Shown here: positions 43,009 to 52,593 of the stretch, one piece after another
How the letters are laid out: the number at the start of each line of letters is the position of its first letter
How positions within the stretch are numbered: position 1 is the first letter of the stretch
Assembly: GCA_000333855.2 (NCBI GenBank)
Contig: CM007315.1
Coordinates: forward strand, 223,511 to 287,510
Source: Endotrypanum monterogeii
Lineage: Eukaryota > Euglenozoa > Kinetoplastea > Trypanosomatida > Trypanosomatidae
Direction: 5' to 3'
DNA length: 64,000 nt
Translations under genes and position numbers: made by a program
The notes under the pieces: generated by a model
Seen by the model: the letters and a program-made list of their open reading frames with translations, nothing else
The model's database searches: none
What the model was told of the DNA's origin: nothing

Positions 43009-43476
43009 CTAGCGAACAGGTATGGCCTTCGGTGGCGCGGCGGGATCATACTTTTCGATGGAGCTCATAACCGCAGTACCGGGCTGAGGGTCAGCACCAA
43101 AATCGACGGCGAGTACTTGGAGATGAAGTTCTGCGGAGGCGAGGTGGGTACCGCTGAGGGCCACCCACATGTCCTTCACTACGCCTCGGGTGAGGCTGTT
43201 CACGGAGAGCGCGTAGCTGCCCAATAAGTCGTCCGCAGTCACATTATCGTTCCACAGCTCACAGATAACTTGTGCGGTGTTGTAGTCTGGGATCTGAAAT
43301 TTGATCACCTCTCCCCACACAGGGTTAGTGTTGTTAGTGGAGACTTTCGTTTTGTACGTGGTGCGCGTTTTTTTCTTGTCGCCCATCACTACTTTCACGT
43401 ACGTATCGGGAAGGCCGATCATCTGGATGTGGCCAACGTTCCGAGCACCACAGACACGCAGCTCTAGCCGAGACAT
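43009..43476 (-). CDS. Short single C2-domain protein
   Basis: 155 residues, almost entirely one C2 domain (1-127): LELRVCGARNVGHIQMIGLP then Asp24 in LPDTYV, a basic strand KKKTRTTYKTKVS, NPVWGEVIKF, and loop 3 WNDNVTADDLLG with Asp77, Asp82 and Asp83. His16 stands where the first calcium-binding Asp is usual, so calcium binding may be weak. The frame is open 28 codons upstream without an ATG; that stretch is the pyrimidine tract, and the acceptor AG at 43483-43484 is only 6 nt before the ATG. It is closely related to the neighbour at 44194-44979 but lacks its Pro-rich tail. A peripheral, phospholipid-binding protein is likely. Confidence 0.85.
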   Translation of the reverse strand: MSRLELRVCGARNVGHIQMIGLPDTYVKVVMGDKKKTRTTYKTKVSTNNTNPVWGEVIKFQIPDYNTAQVICELWNDNVTADDLLGSYALSVNSLTRGVVKDMWVALSGTHLASAELHLQVLAVDFGADPQPGTAVMSSIEKYDPAAPPKAIPVR

Positions 43477-44086
43477 GACTGGCTGTGGTTTCGGGTAAAT
43501 AGTAATAAAAGAGGGGCGAGAGGGAGGAGGGGAGAGGGCGCGGTCTTGTATACTGTGCACCAGTCATACGGCACTTATTCGTGTGTGTGTAGGTGCGCGT
43601 GCGTGTGGCGAGCAGATGGGAGATGTGAAGAGAGGGCCACATCCAAAGTGGCCGGTCGGAAGGGGAGCACCGGAATCGATGACATGTTCGCTGACTTCAT
43701 GAGGATAGGTAAGAGAAAAAGACAAAGAGTTCGCCCATCCTCCGGGGGGTCACACGGTGAAGTGCTCTCCGTGTGTACCGCCTCGCGGTTCCATTCATTT
43801 CCCTCACGTGGAATCAGTCGAGCATCGTTTATTTATTTTTAAAAATAATCTGTGGTGGTGCACATTGCAAGGTTCATCTTCGATCTTTGCTTTGAATGTG
43901 GAATAATGACACACGATAGTACAGATACCGAAGCAATAAAGCGAGAGAAATGAAAAAGGGGAATTAGGGGCGGAGGATATTCGAGGAGATTCAGCAAGAA
44001 AAAGAGAAAGACAACAAATAAATAAATAAATAAATATATATATATACATTTAACCTCTTTTCGCCCCCTCCTCCTTCACGAGCACA

Positions 44087-44120
<34 letters not shown>

Positions 44121-44193
44121 CAAACATCAAAGGTGTCTCTCCTCCCCCGGGGAATGCAGTAGGCGTTCTCGCCTTTCACAGCGACACGCATCT
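43477..44193. other. Spacer between the two C2 genes
   Basis: It holds the leader and acceptor of the gene at 43476, an AAAT-then-TA repeat at about 44016-44045 and a CA tract at about 44088-44118. No supported gene. Confidence 0.5.
43483..43537 (-). promoter_or_regulatory. Predicted spliced-leader acceptor for the C2 gene at 43009-43476
   Basis: Long pyrimidine tract on the minus strand, then TTTACCCGAAACCACAG with the AG at plus 43483-43484. The leader is only 6 nt. Confidence 0.65.
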
Positions 44194-44979
44194 TTAAAAC
44201 TCGGGTGGAATACCATAGGCCATCTGTGGAGGTCTTTGCTGTGAAGGGGGAGGGCCGTAGAGTACGGGTGGTGCAGGTCCGCTGATGTACACTGGCTGTG
44301 GCTGCGGCAGGGGTACACCATACACGGGCTGCTGCGGCAGTGGTACGCCGTAGCCGTACCCCGGCGGATGCGGTGGCGGCGCACTATGGCTGTACTGTGC
44401 TTGCGACATCGAGGTAGCGGAGCTGCCGTAGAACACCGGCAGTTGTTGCCACTGTGGAGTCGCAGGGGGCGGAGTCGGTACTGATACCTGCAGAAGCGAT
44501 GCTGAATTATTTTGGGGGCGATGTGTCTGTCCTGTTGTCGATGCTGTGCTACTGTTTTCGAGGGTAGTGCATATTGGGTCGCTTGGCGCCGGGTCACGGC
44601 CAAAGTCGACGGCTAAAATCTGCAGGTGCAGCTCCGAGCACGTGCCCTGGGTTCCCGTGAGGATCACCCATGTATCCATGACAACGCCACGGGCTAGGCC
44701 GTTGATAGAGAGGTTGTAGCTACCGAGAAGGTCGTCTGCCACGATGTTGTTGTTCCAGAGCTCAAGCAGCACTTGTGTCGAGTCATAGTCCGCCACATAA
44801 AATTTGAAGAGTTCGTTCCAGATAGGGTTGAGGCTGTTCTCGACGACGCGGGTCCTATACCTGATGAGCTTTTTCTTCCCATCGCCCATCTTCAGCTTCA
44901 CATATGGATCGGGCTTGCCGATCTTCTGCTTGTTCGCCACGTTGCGAGCTCCGCAGACGCGGATCTCCAGTCGACCCAT
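44194..44979 (-). CDS. C2-domain protein with Pro/Tyr-rich tail
   Basis: 261 residues. C2 domain at 1-128: LEIRVCGARNVANKQKIGKP with Asp24 in KPDPYV, basic strand DGKKKLIRYRTRVV, NPIWNELFKFYVADY, loop 3 WNNNIVADDLLG with Asp82 and Asp83. Two of the usual Asp positions are Asn or Lys, so calcium binding is uncertain. The tail (165-261) is rich in Pro, Tyr, Gly and Gln with repeated YGVPLPQ and VYISGP-like units, as in the C2 protein at 8382-9350. The longer open frame begins with TTG and contains the pyrimidine tract, so I start at the ATG at 44979, 11 nt after the acceptor. Neighbouring genes (BAR-like and C2) suggest tandem growth of membrane-binding proteins. Confidence 0.85.
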   Translation of the reverse strand: MGRLEIRVCGARNVANKQKIGKPDPYVKLKMGDGKKKLIRYRTRVVENSLNPIWNELFKFYVADYDSTQVLLELWNNNIVADDLLGSYNLSINGLARGVVMDTWVILTGTQGTCSELHLQILAVDFGRDPAPSDPICTTLENSSTASTTGQTHRPQNNSASLLQVSVPTPPPATPQWQQLPVFYGSSATSMSQAQYSHSAPPPHPPGYGYGVPLPQQPVYGVPLPQPQPVYISGPAPPVLYGPPPSQQRPPQMAYGIPPEF

Positions 44980-46222
44980 TGTCCGAATGTCTACCGTACA
45001 GGTTCCAAACGCAGAGAGGGAGACAGAGAGAGGGGCGGGGGGGGGGAGGATATGGAGCTGCTCCAATCTGTGCCCCGATTTTTTTTTTTTTACCCTTTCC
45101 GTTGCCTACCGGAGGCTTAAAAAATAAAAAAAACCAATGCGTGCGGACAGCGATGTAATGCGTGAGATTTGCAGCGCGTCTCGCCGTCGTCCGTCTCGTT
45201 AGAGCGGTAAACGACAGTGTTAAAAGAAGTGCGAGATGACCAAAGTCAAGATACTGTGTGCGTGTGTGTTGTTATCTTCGAGTGGGGAGGAGGAGAGGCA
45301 AGACGGAAGGGAATGGTGAGAAGCAAACGGTGCTCGAGAACGAAGGGGGGTTGGTGAGCCGTTCCCCCTCCAGAAAAAACAACAACAACAAAATTTCTTC
45401 TGCAGCTCTAGCATGTCAACGAGGATGCGATCCTTCCTCTTTTTTTTTTCCATCCCATACGGGAGAGTGCACAATTCTGAAAGGCGCCTCAGCGAGCGCG
45501 ATAGAAAAAAAAGAAAATAAAAAAGACAATAACACACACACACAACTTACAAGGTAACCATACACGACATGTTCACCCCATTAAATAAATAAATATATAT
45601 ATATATATATATATTAAGGTCAAGAAAGGGAATGAGGGCGATCAAGAAAAAGGTATGATATAAATTCGGGTGAGTGAGAGGAGTGAGTAGGGATGGGTTG
45701 GGGTGGGGGGTGAACGACACAGAGAAAGTACTATAAGTGTGATGCGTGCGTGAATGTGTATGGAAGGCGCTCTACCTCAACACATGAACGAGAAGGCGTC
45801 AAAGTTTAACGATATGGGTTCACGCCCTCCGCTTCAGTTGTTTCACAGAAAACAACCTCCGCGCAGAACAGAGAAACGCGGCACGCGCGTCAGAAAAAAA
45901 CATATATATATATACTTCCGCGTTGCCAAGGCATCCCGCCTGTCCAGAGCACGTTCGGTAAGTGAAATTTTATATTCGACTGGGCCTCTTTTCTCTGCAA
46001 TGCGAGGCAGCCGCACCCGCCTGCCAGACCCGCCCCAGCATAGTCAGCGCTGAGGGCATCCTATTCTAGACGTTGCATACCTTTGCTATGCAAGCTCACA
46101 CACCTCATACTTTTAATTTTCATGGGTCCGCTCACCACACAGTGAATCCATCGAGGCGGCCGAGGCTTTTCACCACCGGGCAGTCACCAACAGGTATAGC
46201 CCGCCCTTCTCTCTCTCTCTCG

Positions 46223-46254
<32 letters not shown>

Positions 46255-47051
46255 TTGCAGAAACTCACTGTGCCCGTCACGAGGGAAGAGTTCCACAGTG
46301 TTGGTAGGCATGTGTGGTGTGTATCGAGGATCCCCTTAGCATCCCCTTTGTTTTTTAAGACCTGACCATCTACATGAGCAGCGACAGTGCACCACAGCGA
46401 TTTTTCAACTCTATTCCGAGGGCGCGTCCCTTTCACTTCTCCCCCTCCTCCTTTCCCAACAACAACAACAAAACAAAAAAAAACGAAAACATGCGACACT
46501 TGGTAAAAAGAATGCCAGGGAGCTTTTCTACAGCGTACACAAACATTTGGGTACCGGGATCCTCTGACACGACTCCACGTCGTGGCGCTGACTTCTCACC
46601 CCTTCTCCATTTCACTCGCTTATTATCAGGATACCAAAAGCACGGGGACTACAGTGCACAACAAGACAGAAAAACAAAAAAAACAGTCGTGAATGTATTA
46701 CCACCTCTCCTTCCCGCTTCGTGTCCGCCGCCCTTTAGGAGGATGAAGGGAAAAAATGTTTTTTTTTTTTAGGGAAAGCGTACCGAAGTCAGGCATGAAG
46801 TGAAATCTGCGTTGCTTGGGGGCAGAGGGTGCCCCCCTGGACATACGCGTGTACATGTATGCCCTGTCGAAGGGGGTTCCAACATAGGCGTAAGAAAAAA
46901 GAGGGGGGAGGAGGGTGGGTGGCAGGAAGAGGTACATCACCATACATATATATATTTATGACATAAAAGATCCAGATCGCTTCCTCACGAAGGTTAGAGG
47001 GAGAGAAGAAGCAAAGGCGTTCATGGGGAATAATAGTAATTGAAAAAAGGG

Positions 47052-47087
<36 letters not shown>

Positions 47088-47621
47088 CGAATTGTGCGAC
47101 TGAGCTCTGTCCTCAAAGCAAACGTTTTTTTTTTCTTTTGTTGTTGTTGTTTTGAGTAGTTCAGACACAAGTGTGTATGTGTGTGTGTGTGTGTGTGTCA
47201 GTGCCACCTAAGGACAAACAAAAAGAAAAACACTTCAATCTTCAAAATCGGTAGTTGAGCAAGCAACAAAGAATGTCCAAACAATAAGACGACAACAAAA
47301 CGAGAGAGAGAGTAGAGTTGGTGGTGATGGTGAGGACTACAGACTCAATCCAACGGATAGTACTGCGCTATCACTGCAAAAAAAGAAAAAAAATTAATTT
47401 CTCCTCCTCACTTCTGTTTTTGCTTCTCACACAAAGACAACCGAAGACTTCTGGCAGGCAGGTGAGACTGCGGAAGGATCTGTTCATGAGCAAAGGGGAG
47501 TACATCTATACTCGCGTGCGTAAATGAAAAATGGGTGTACAGGCACACGAAAAAAAAAAAAACAACACACACCACATATAAGGGAAGAGAGAGGACAGAC
47601 AGGGGAAAGACAGCACACTAC
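44980..47621. other. Spacer with TA and AAAT repeats
   Basis: It holds an AAAT-then-TA repeat at about 45580-45614, TA tracts at about 46221-46249 and 47056-47086, and a TG tract at about 47173-47198. A plus-strand ORF at 46374-46772 (MSSDSAPQRFFNSIPRAR...) is noted under findings but not supported as a gene. Confidence 0.5.
44991..45050 (-). promoter_or_regulatory. Predicted spliced-leader acceptor for the C2 gene at 44194-44979
   Basis: A 40-nt C/T tract on the minus strand is followed by GTACGGTAG with the AG at plus 44991-44992. Confidence 0.6.
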
Positions 47622-49526
47622 CTAAAAAAAATGGCCAGTGAGCGCCTTTGCCAAAAGCACCAACTTTGCTAGTAGAAAGAGGACGTACATCACTATGATC
47701 ATAATAAAAATGCATAACACCAGTAGCGGCATCACGATCAACTGTAGTCGGCTCCATATAGCCACGTAGCAGCCCGTTGCGAAGGTGACCGCATTGGGGC
47801 ACACATCACATAGATTTGAATCATACGAGCTACTCGAGTAACCGCAGCCCACAGCGTAGCCCGAGCAGTGGTGAATGTCGTAAAAGGTGCAGAGATCAGA
47901 TGGTCGCGCGTGGGCCATGTGCATGTAGATGGCATAGTTGCTCATCTTGCTCAGGAAATTGATGACGCACATGACACAGCACGCCAGGGAGCCAACCATG
48001 CTGAGGCAGACGAGCGCAAAAAAAAATTTTTTATCCCCAAGCGGAAGGTGTATCGTAATGCCGCCAAGAAGTGTGGCGATTGCGCCGAGGCCCCAAAAAA
48101 TAATGGAGACCGCCAGGCTGGGCGTGAAGCGAGAGATGAAGGTGAGAACCAGATCGTCCCTGTTGGTGCTCAGCATAACACCCAAGTACAACGCGAAGCT
48201 GATTGTGAACAGAAAACCAAGCATCCCCGCAAGGAAGGCATTCTGAGGTATCTGAGTGAGATGCAGGATGCCGGTTCTCGAGAAGAGACCCGCAGGCGCA
48301 CGGTAGGTCAGCACATTCTGCTCTTGCTGCCTGCGCAGGGTGCGCTTTCGCCTGCTCTCCTTCGCAATCGCGCGGTCCGCTTTGAGGAGGGTGCGCAGCT
48401 CCTCGACCACGATGCCGTTCACCAGCTCACGGTCCACATTCAACCAAGCACAGCGGACAGAGAGGAACGCGTAGAGGGGCACCTGACGCGGGTTGTTGCC
48501 CTCGCTCGTGTGCACGAGGTAGCGCCGCACGAACATGCGGAGGAACTGCATGTCAACCAGGCGCCTCGAAGGGTCCTGGAATAACGAGTAGAAGCTGCTG
48601 TGCGGGTCACGACCAAACTCCACATCGCGGATATTCTTGCGCAGCACAGTGACGTACGGTATCGGCCCAACGGAACCATTGAACGCCATCAAATGTCGGG
48701 GTCGCCCACCGCTAGTGAGGGGGACGGCGTGATTGGCGTCATCCTCCGCAGCAGTTCCGGAGACTTCCGATGTGTGCTTTCCTTGATCCATGCTCTGTGT
48801 TGCTTCGGTTTCGACCTCTTCTACAGTTCTCACTGGCATTGCAGGGGCTAAGCTGCCCGAGGAATCAATCTCCAACGACACAGATGTATCAGGCACATCG
48901 TCGATCCTGGCCTCCTGAGGAACTCCTGCTGCACCCCATATATTGGAGCCTTGTGTCGTCAGTACACGCGAAGAGGGGATCGCGGGCTGCGCAGGAGGTT
49001 GGACACCATTGTTTGCCACCCTGCCACTTTCCGGCGCGTCTAAGGTGGGGGGCGCGCTATTTGCGAGTCGCTGCTCTCGTGACTTGTACGCCTTGAAGTC
49101 AGCGCGTGTATATCTTATGACGTGCGCCAGAGTGACTGTACTCTCCGTGACCATCACCACTAATCCAGTATAATAATACGCGTTCGCCTCTGCATCACCG
49201 GGGGCCTTTTTGGTGCTCAAGCTGACGCACCGGCCCAGCAGCTTCAGCTCCGGGGCAACCATCCCCGGGAGGTTCTCGATGGGCATATTTTCGTGCATGA
49301 TGATGCGTGACACTTGCTCATCAATGGATTCCTTCGGTGGCACCTCTGTGTTGGAGTTGTTTTGGTCCGGTGAGCTCATCCGATTTCCGCTCTCTTCCAT
49401 CTCGGGGACGGTTATCGGCTCTCGAGCCCTGTAAGAATGCAGTATATGGTTCTGGTTGATGCTTTGCTGTCCAAGGGAATGACGACGAAAAGTTGATTGA
49501 TCGCGTTCTTCCTCGTGGCTTTGCAT
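47622..49526 (-). CDS. Four-span membrane protein, family member 1, with LSm-like block and Cys-rich loop
   Basis: 634 residues; a family not known to me. No signal peptide. Residues 93-145 carry a conserved block (YYYTGLVVMVTESTVTLAHV, then RYTRADFK) that resembles an LSm14/Scd6-type fold. Residues 150-280 are disordered. Residues 283-388 form a second conserved, mostly helical block (GSVGPIPYVTVLRKNIRDVE, FLRMFVRRYL). Four spans lie at about 428-453, 470-496, 500-525 and 595-623. The loop between spans 3 and 4 has six Cys in the pattern LC-x(7)-C-x(6)-C-x(11)-LCxxC, then GCY. By topology the N-terminus is cytosolic and the Cys loop is outside or luminal. I start at the ATG at 49526, 24 nt after an acceptor; the open frame above it is leader. 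It is tandem with member 2 and shares a 320-bp near-identical tract. Confidence 0.85.
   Translation of the reverse strand: MQSHEEERDQSTFRRHSLGQQSINQNHILHSYRAREPITVPEMEESGNRMSSPDQNNSNTEVPPKESIDEQVSRIIMHENMPIENLPGMVAPELKLLGRCVSLSTKKAPGDAEANAYYYTGLVVMVTESTVTLAHVIRYTRADFKAYKSREQRLANSAPPTLDAPESGRVANNGVQPPAQPAIPSSRVLTTQGSNIWGAAGVPQEARIDDVPDTSVSLEIDSSGSLAPAMPVRTVEEVETEATQSMDQGKHTSEVSGTAAEDDANHAVPLTSGGRPRHLMAFNGSVGPIPYVTVLRKNIRDVEFGRDPHSSFYSLFQDPSRRLVDMQFLRMFVRRYLVHTSEGNNPRQVPLYAFLSVRCAWLNVDRELVNGIVVEELRTLLKADRAIAKESRRKRTLRRQQEQNVLTYRAPAGLFSRTGILHLTQIPQNAFLAGMLGFLFTISFALYLGVMLSTNRDDLVLTFISRFTPSLAVSIIFWGLGAIATLLGGITIHLPLGDKKFFFALVCLSMVGSLACCVMCVINFLSKMSNYAIYMHMAHARPSDLCTFYDIHHCSGYAVGCGYSSSSYDSNLCDVCPNAVTFATGCYVAIWSRLQLIVMPLLVLCIFIMIIVMYVLFLLAKLVLLAKALTGHFF
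48365..48684 (-). repeat. 320-bp tract near-identical to 51429-51748
   Basis: The two blocks align without gaps at an offset of 3064 bases and differ at only about four sites by my reading. The DNA on both sides diverges strongly. The block encodes most of the helical conserved domain of the membrane family. Confidence 0.9.
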
Positions 49527-50691
49527 TTCGACACAGTCGAATTTGCAGAGCTGAAGAAGGGAGGGAAGAAGGCGTTTTTTTCTCTCCAAACAAACAAAAA
49601 AGTGACGCCTGTGTGTGCGTGTGTGTGTGTGTGGGGGGGGGGACAGAATCAAAGGACAGACCCTCGAATAGGCTGTGCTTTGATGCGAGAAAAGTAAGAG
49701 CAGACAAGACACGCGAAGGGGTGAGGGGGAGGGAGAGGGAGCAGAGGGATTTTTTTTTTTACTTGAACAGAGCCGACGTGTATCAATCTCCATGACATTG
49801 ACCAAAGGAGCGAACATGTGAAACAGAAGCAGTGGGACGAGGAAGGAAACGTCGAGGTATACACGCTTAGCGTTACGCCTTTTGATTCCTATGTGTCCCG
49901 CTTATCGTGTTTTTTTTTGTTTGTTGTTGTTTCCTTCCGCTAGAAGCGTGCATGAAACGGTGCATTAGACCTTTCCTACCCTCTCTTCACTCCGCATCGA
50001 GACATGGTGTCTGTGTGTGGAAGAGCGTGCGAGGGTTTGTATACCACATATATATATATATATATATGCATATATAGCTGATCGGTAGAATGCGACCCCA
50101 TTTTGGGTGTACTTGTAATCACGCTATGCCTCAAGCAACTTCAGGGTGAGGCGAAAGGGGAGATCATACTAAACACCACCGCCAATAACAGAATACGCTG
50201 GCATCCACCCACGTATCTTTGTGTTGTCCTCCTCCACATAGACAGTCGTGCAGATGAGGGGGAGAAGAAATGTGTGAAGGAAACTGAGATTGGGAGGGGG
50301 GGGGGGAAGGAGGCGAGAGAAATAAATGAAATATAATGGTACGGAAAGATGAAGAAGCGGAGCAGAGGGTTGTTTGCCTGGTTAGGGAAAATCGAGAAAA
50401 AAAGAAAGCGTGAACAGTCGAGGGAGGGTTGATGTGTGTAAGTGTGTGTGTGTGTGGGGGGGGGGGGGCTCATCACTCGAGCCTACTGCGAAGTGCATAT
50501 TTCGAAGTTACAGGTTGTGAGGCCTGACTGCCATGAGGAGGAGCAAAATAAGAAGAAAAAAAAAAGAATGAAAACGCTAGTACAGATAATGTGAATTTGA
50601 CACACAAAGTCTCAGACAAGCTGAAGGATGTGTAAGAGAAACAGAGCGGAGGGGGGGGGGGAAGGGGAGAGAGAGCAGAAAGGCGATATTG
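49527..50691. other. Spacer between membrane family members 1 and 2
   Basis: It holds the leader of member 1, G runs at about 49632-49643, 50297-50306 and 50457-50468, and a TA tract near 50049-50067. No supported gene. Confidence 0.5.
49551..49573 (-). promoter_or_regulatory. Predicted spliced-leader acceptor for membrane family member 1
   Basis: The minus strand reads CGCCTTCTTCCCTCCCTTCT then TCAG, with the AG at plus 49551-49552. The first ATG after it is at 49526, which decides the start. Confidence 0.7.
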
Positions 50692-52593
50692 CTACACAGC
50701 CCCACTTATGATTGTGTCGACAACTAAAAATAATTTTACTAGAAGATACGTGGCGTACAAAACAGCTGCCAATATGCTGCAGGTGATGAGTATTAGGGGT
50801 ACGCATGTTTTTCTGATGCGACTCACCAGCGCTGGGTAACACGCGATCTCTGTCGAGGGCATTTCAGGACACATGAGGCACAAACTCGAGTCCTCTTCGA
50901 CGAACCTACAGGCCTCAAAAAATCCGGTGCACATATGCCGTGTGTAGAAAGCACAAAGGTCCCTTTTGTGTTCGAGGACGAAATGATGAATTTCTGTATC
51001 TGTCATTCTGCTGTATAGGTAACAGAGCGTCACCATACATGAGGCGATGGATGCCAGTGACAAGAGAATTCTGAAGCTGACTCGAATCGTGTTCGCACTG
51101 AGGGGAATATGTACTACGATGGCATGCATCATAATCGCACCACCAGCGAAGGCCCAAACCACCAGCGAGGCCGAGAGCAGCGGGATCAAGGATGTGATAA
51201 GACGTATGACAATGTCATCAGGTGTTGTGAGAAACATGATGGACAGACAGGCAGAGAACATCCCCGTGAACAGCAACATAGCGCCGCCAACAAGTAACGA
51301 CCGCTGCGGAATGCCCGTGAGAAAGAGGATACCCGTGCCAGAGAAAAAACGGAAAAGATATTCGTGGAAATTATCCCTGGTCATTTCACGATGCAACAGT
51401 CGAAGTTGTCGCCGCTTTCGCATTGCCTCAATCGCGCGGTCCGCTTTGAGGAGGGTGCGCAGCTCCTCGACCACGATGCCGTTCACCAGCTCATGGTCAA
51501 CATTCAACCAAGCACAGCGGACAGAGAGGAACGCGTAGAGGGGCACCTGACGCGGGTTGTTGCCCTCGCTCGTGTGCACGAGGTAGCGCCGCACGAACAT
51601 GCGGAGGAACTGCATGTCAACCAGGCGCCTCGAAGGGTCCTGGAATAACGAGTAAAAGCTGCTGTGCGGGTCACGACCAAACTCCACATCGCGGATATTC
51701 TTGCGCAGCACAGTGACGTACGGTATCGGCCCAACGGAACCATCGAACTTTGGGAAGCGCCTCCAGATTGGGGTGGCACCCGCCTCTGGGGGTTGGCGGT
51801 TGACGTTGGGGGACGTGGTCCTTGTTTCCATGACCCGGGGAAGCATGTGCGCCGAAGGCACCACGTCCGATGTGCTGGTCATTGTCTTCACTGCGGCGGT
51901 AGGGGATAGGCTGCCCAGGACGTGTAGGCGACGGTGCGCTAGAAAGTCTTCCCAGTTTGTTTCTCCACTACTGTCATGAATAGTGGCCTCACCTTCGTTG
52001 GAGTGAGTACCGACACAAAGGTTTCCTTCAGGTAGTGTCAGGAGGAGGTTGGGGTGGGTGTGCCCCGGCGCGGAGGGTGGCTCTCGGTCATTACATATGC
52101 AGAGACTGTTTGCAAACGGTGCACGGTCGCACTGGCGCTCTGCCATTTTCTTTTCGCGCCGTCTGTAGACTTTAAAGTCTTCCAGTGTATACCGGTTAAC
52201 GTGCATCAAGGTGATGGTTGTCGCTGTCATATGCGATACAAGTCCAGTATAGAAGTAGCAACGGGGCTGTGCATCGGCCGGCGTCTTCTTCAGGAAGAAG
52301 TCCACACATCGACCCACCATCAGCAGCTCTGGCGCAGTCATCGCGGGGAGGTTCGTGATGGTGCCAGCTTGCTGAATAGAAACATTCCTCACCAGCTCTT
52401 CAATCGATGGGGTGCGCTCAGCTGTGACACCCTCGCCTGCACGTGTGCTGATCTCTCGATTCTGAGGGACTCCTTCGTCCCTGTGGTTAACGGTGTCTAT
52501 CGGCTCCTGACGGGCTTGTGCATCCTCGGTGTCCACGCGAGCAGCATCACTGTTCCCAAGCTCACGGCTTTCGAAGGCGGCCGGGTCCTGCAT
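50692..52593 (-). CDS. Four-span membrane protein, family member 2
   Basis: 633 residues. Same plan as member 1: LSm-like block at about 89-144 (CYFYTGLVSHMTATTITLMH, RYTLEDFK), variable linker, conserved helical block at about 283-389 that is nearly identical to member 1, then spans at about 431-456, 468-495, 505-528 and 597-625. The Cys loop reads DLCAFYTRHMC, FEAC, LCLMC and ACY, keeping the six-Cys pattern. Outside the shared 320 bp the identity falls sharply. An ATG 48 nt further up (52641) is in frame. I prefer 52593 because an AG at 52604-52605 would remove the earlier ATGs and because it gives the same length as member 1. Either start leaves the domains intact. Localisation and ligand are unknown. 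Confidence 0.85.
   Translation of the reverse strand: MQDPAAFESRELGNSDAARVDTEDAQARQEPIDTVNHRDEGVPQNREISTRAGEGVTAERTPSIEELVRNVSIQQAGTITNLPAMTAPELLMVGRCVDFFLKKTPADAQPRCYFYTGLVSHMTATTITLMHVNRYTLEDFKVYRRREKKMAERQCDRAPFANSLCICNDREPPSAPGHTHPNLLLTLPEGNLCVGTHSNEGEATIHDSSGETNWEDFLAHRRLHVLGSLSPTAAVKTMTSTSDVVPSAHMLPRVMETRTTSPNVNRQPPEAGATPIWRRFPKFDGSVGPIPYVTVLRKNIRDVEFGRDPHSSFYSLFQDPSRRLVDMQFLRMFVRRYLVHTSEGNNPRQVPLYAFLSVRCAWLNVDHELVNGIVVEELRTLLKADRAIEAMRKRRQLRLLHREMTRDNFHEYLFRFFSGTGILFLTGIPQRSLLVGGAMLLFTGMFSACLSIMFLTTPDDIVIRLITSLIPLLSASLVVWAFAGGAIMMHAIVVHIPLSANTIRVSFRILLSLASIASCMVTLCYLYSRMTDTEIHHFVLEHKRDLCAFYTRHMCTGFFEACRFVEEDSSLCLMCPEMPSTEIACYPALVSRIRKTCVPLILITCSILAAVLYATYLLVKLFLVVDTIISGAV
51429..51748 (-). 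repeat. 320-bp tract near-identical to 48365-48684
   Basis: This is the partner of the tract in member 1. It encodes residues from GSVGPIPYVTV to the end of LLKADRAI. It starts and ends within codons shared by both genes, with no target-site or terminal repeat, as expected for conversion and not insertion. Confidence 0.9.

Noticed and set aside
44980..45066. Longer start of the C2 protein
   Set aside because: The first codon is TTG and the stretch covers the pyrimidine tract and the acceptor.
49527..49817. 97-codon extension of membrane family member 1
   Set aside because: It translates a pyrimidine tract (PSPSPS, PPPHTHT) and lies above the predicted acceptor at 49551; the paralog supports the shorter form.
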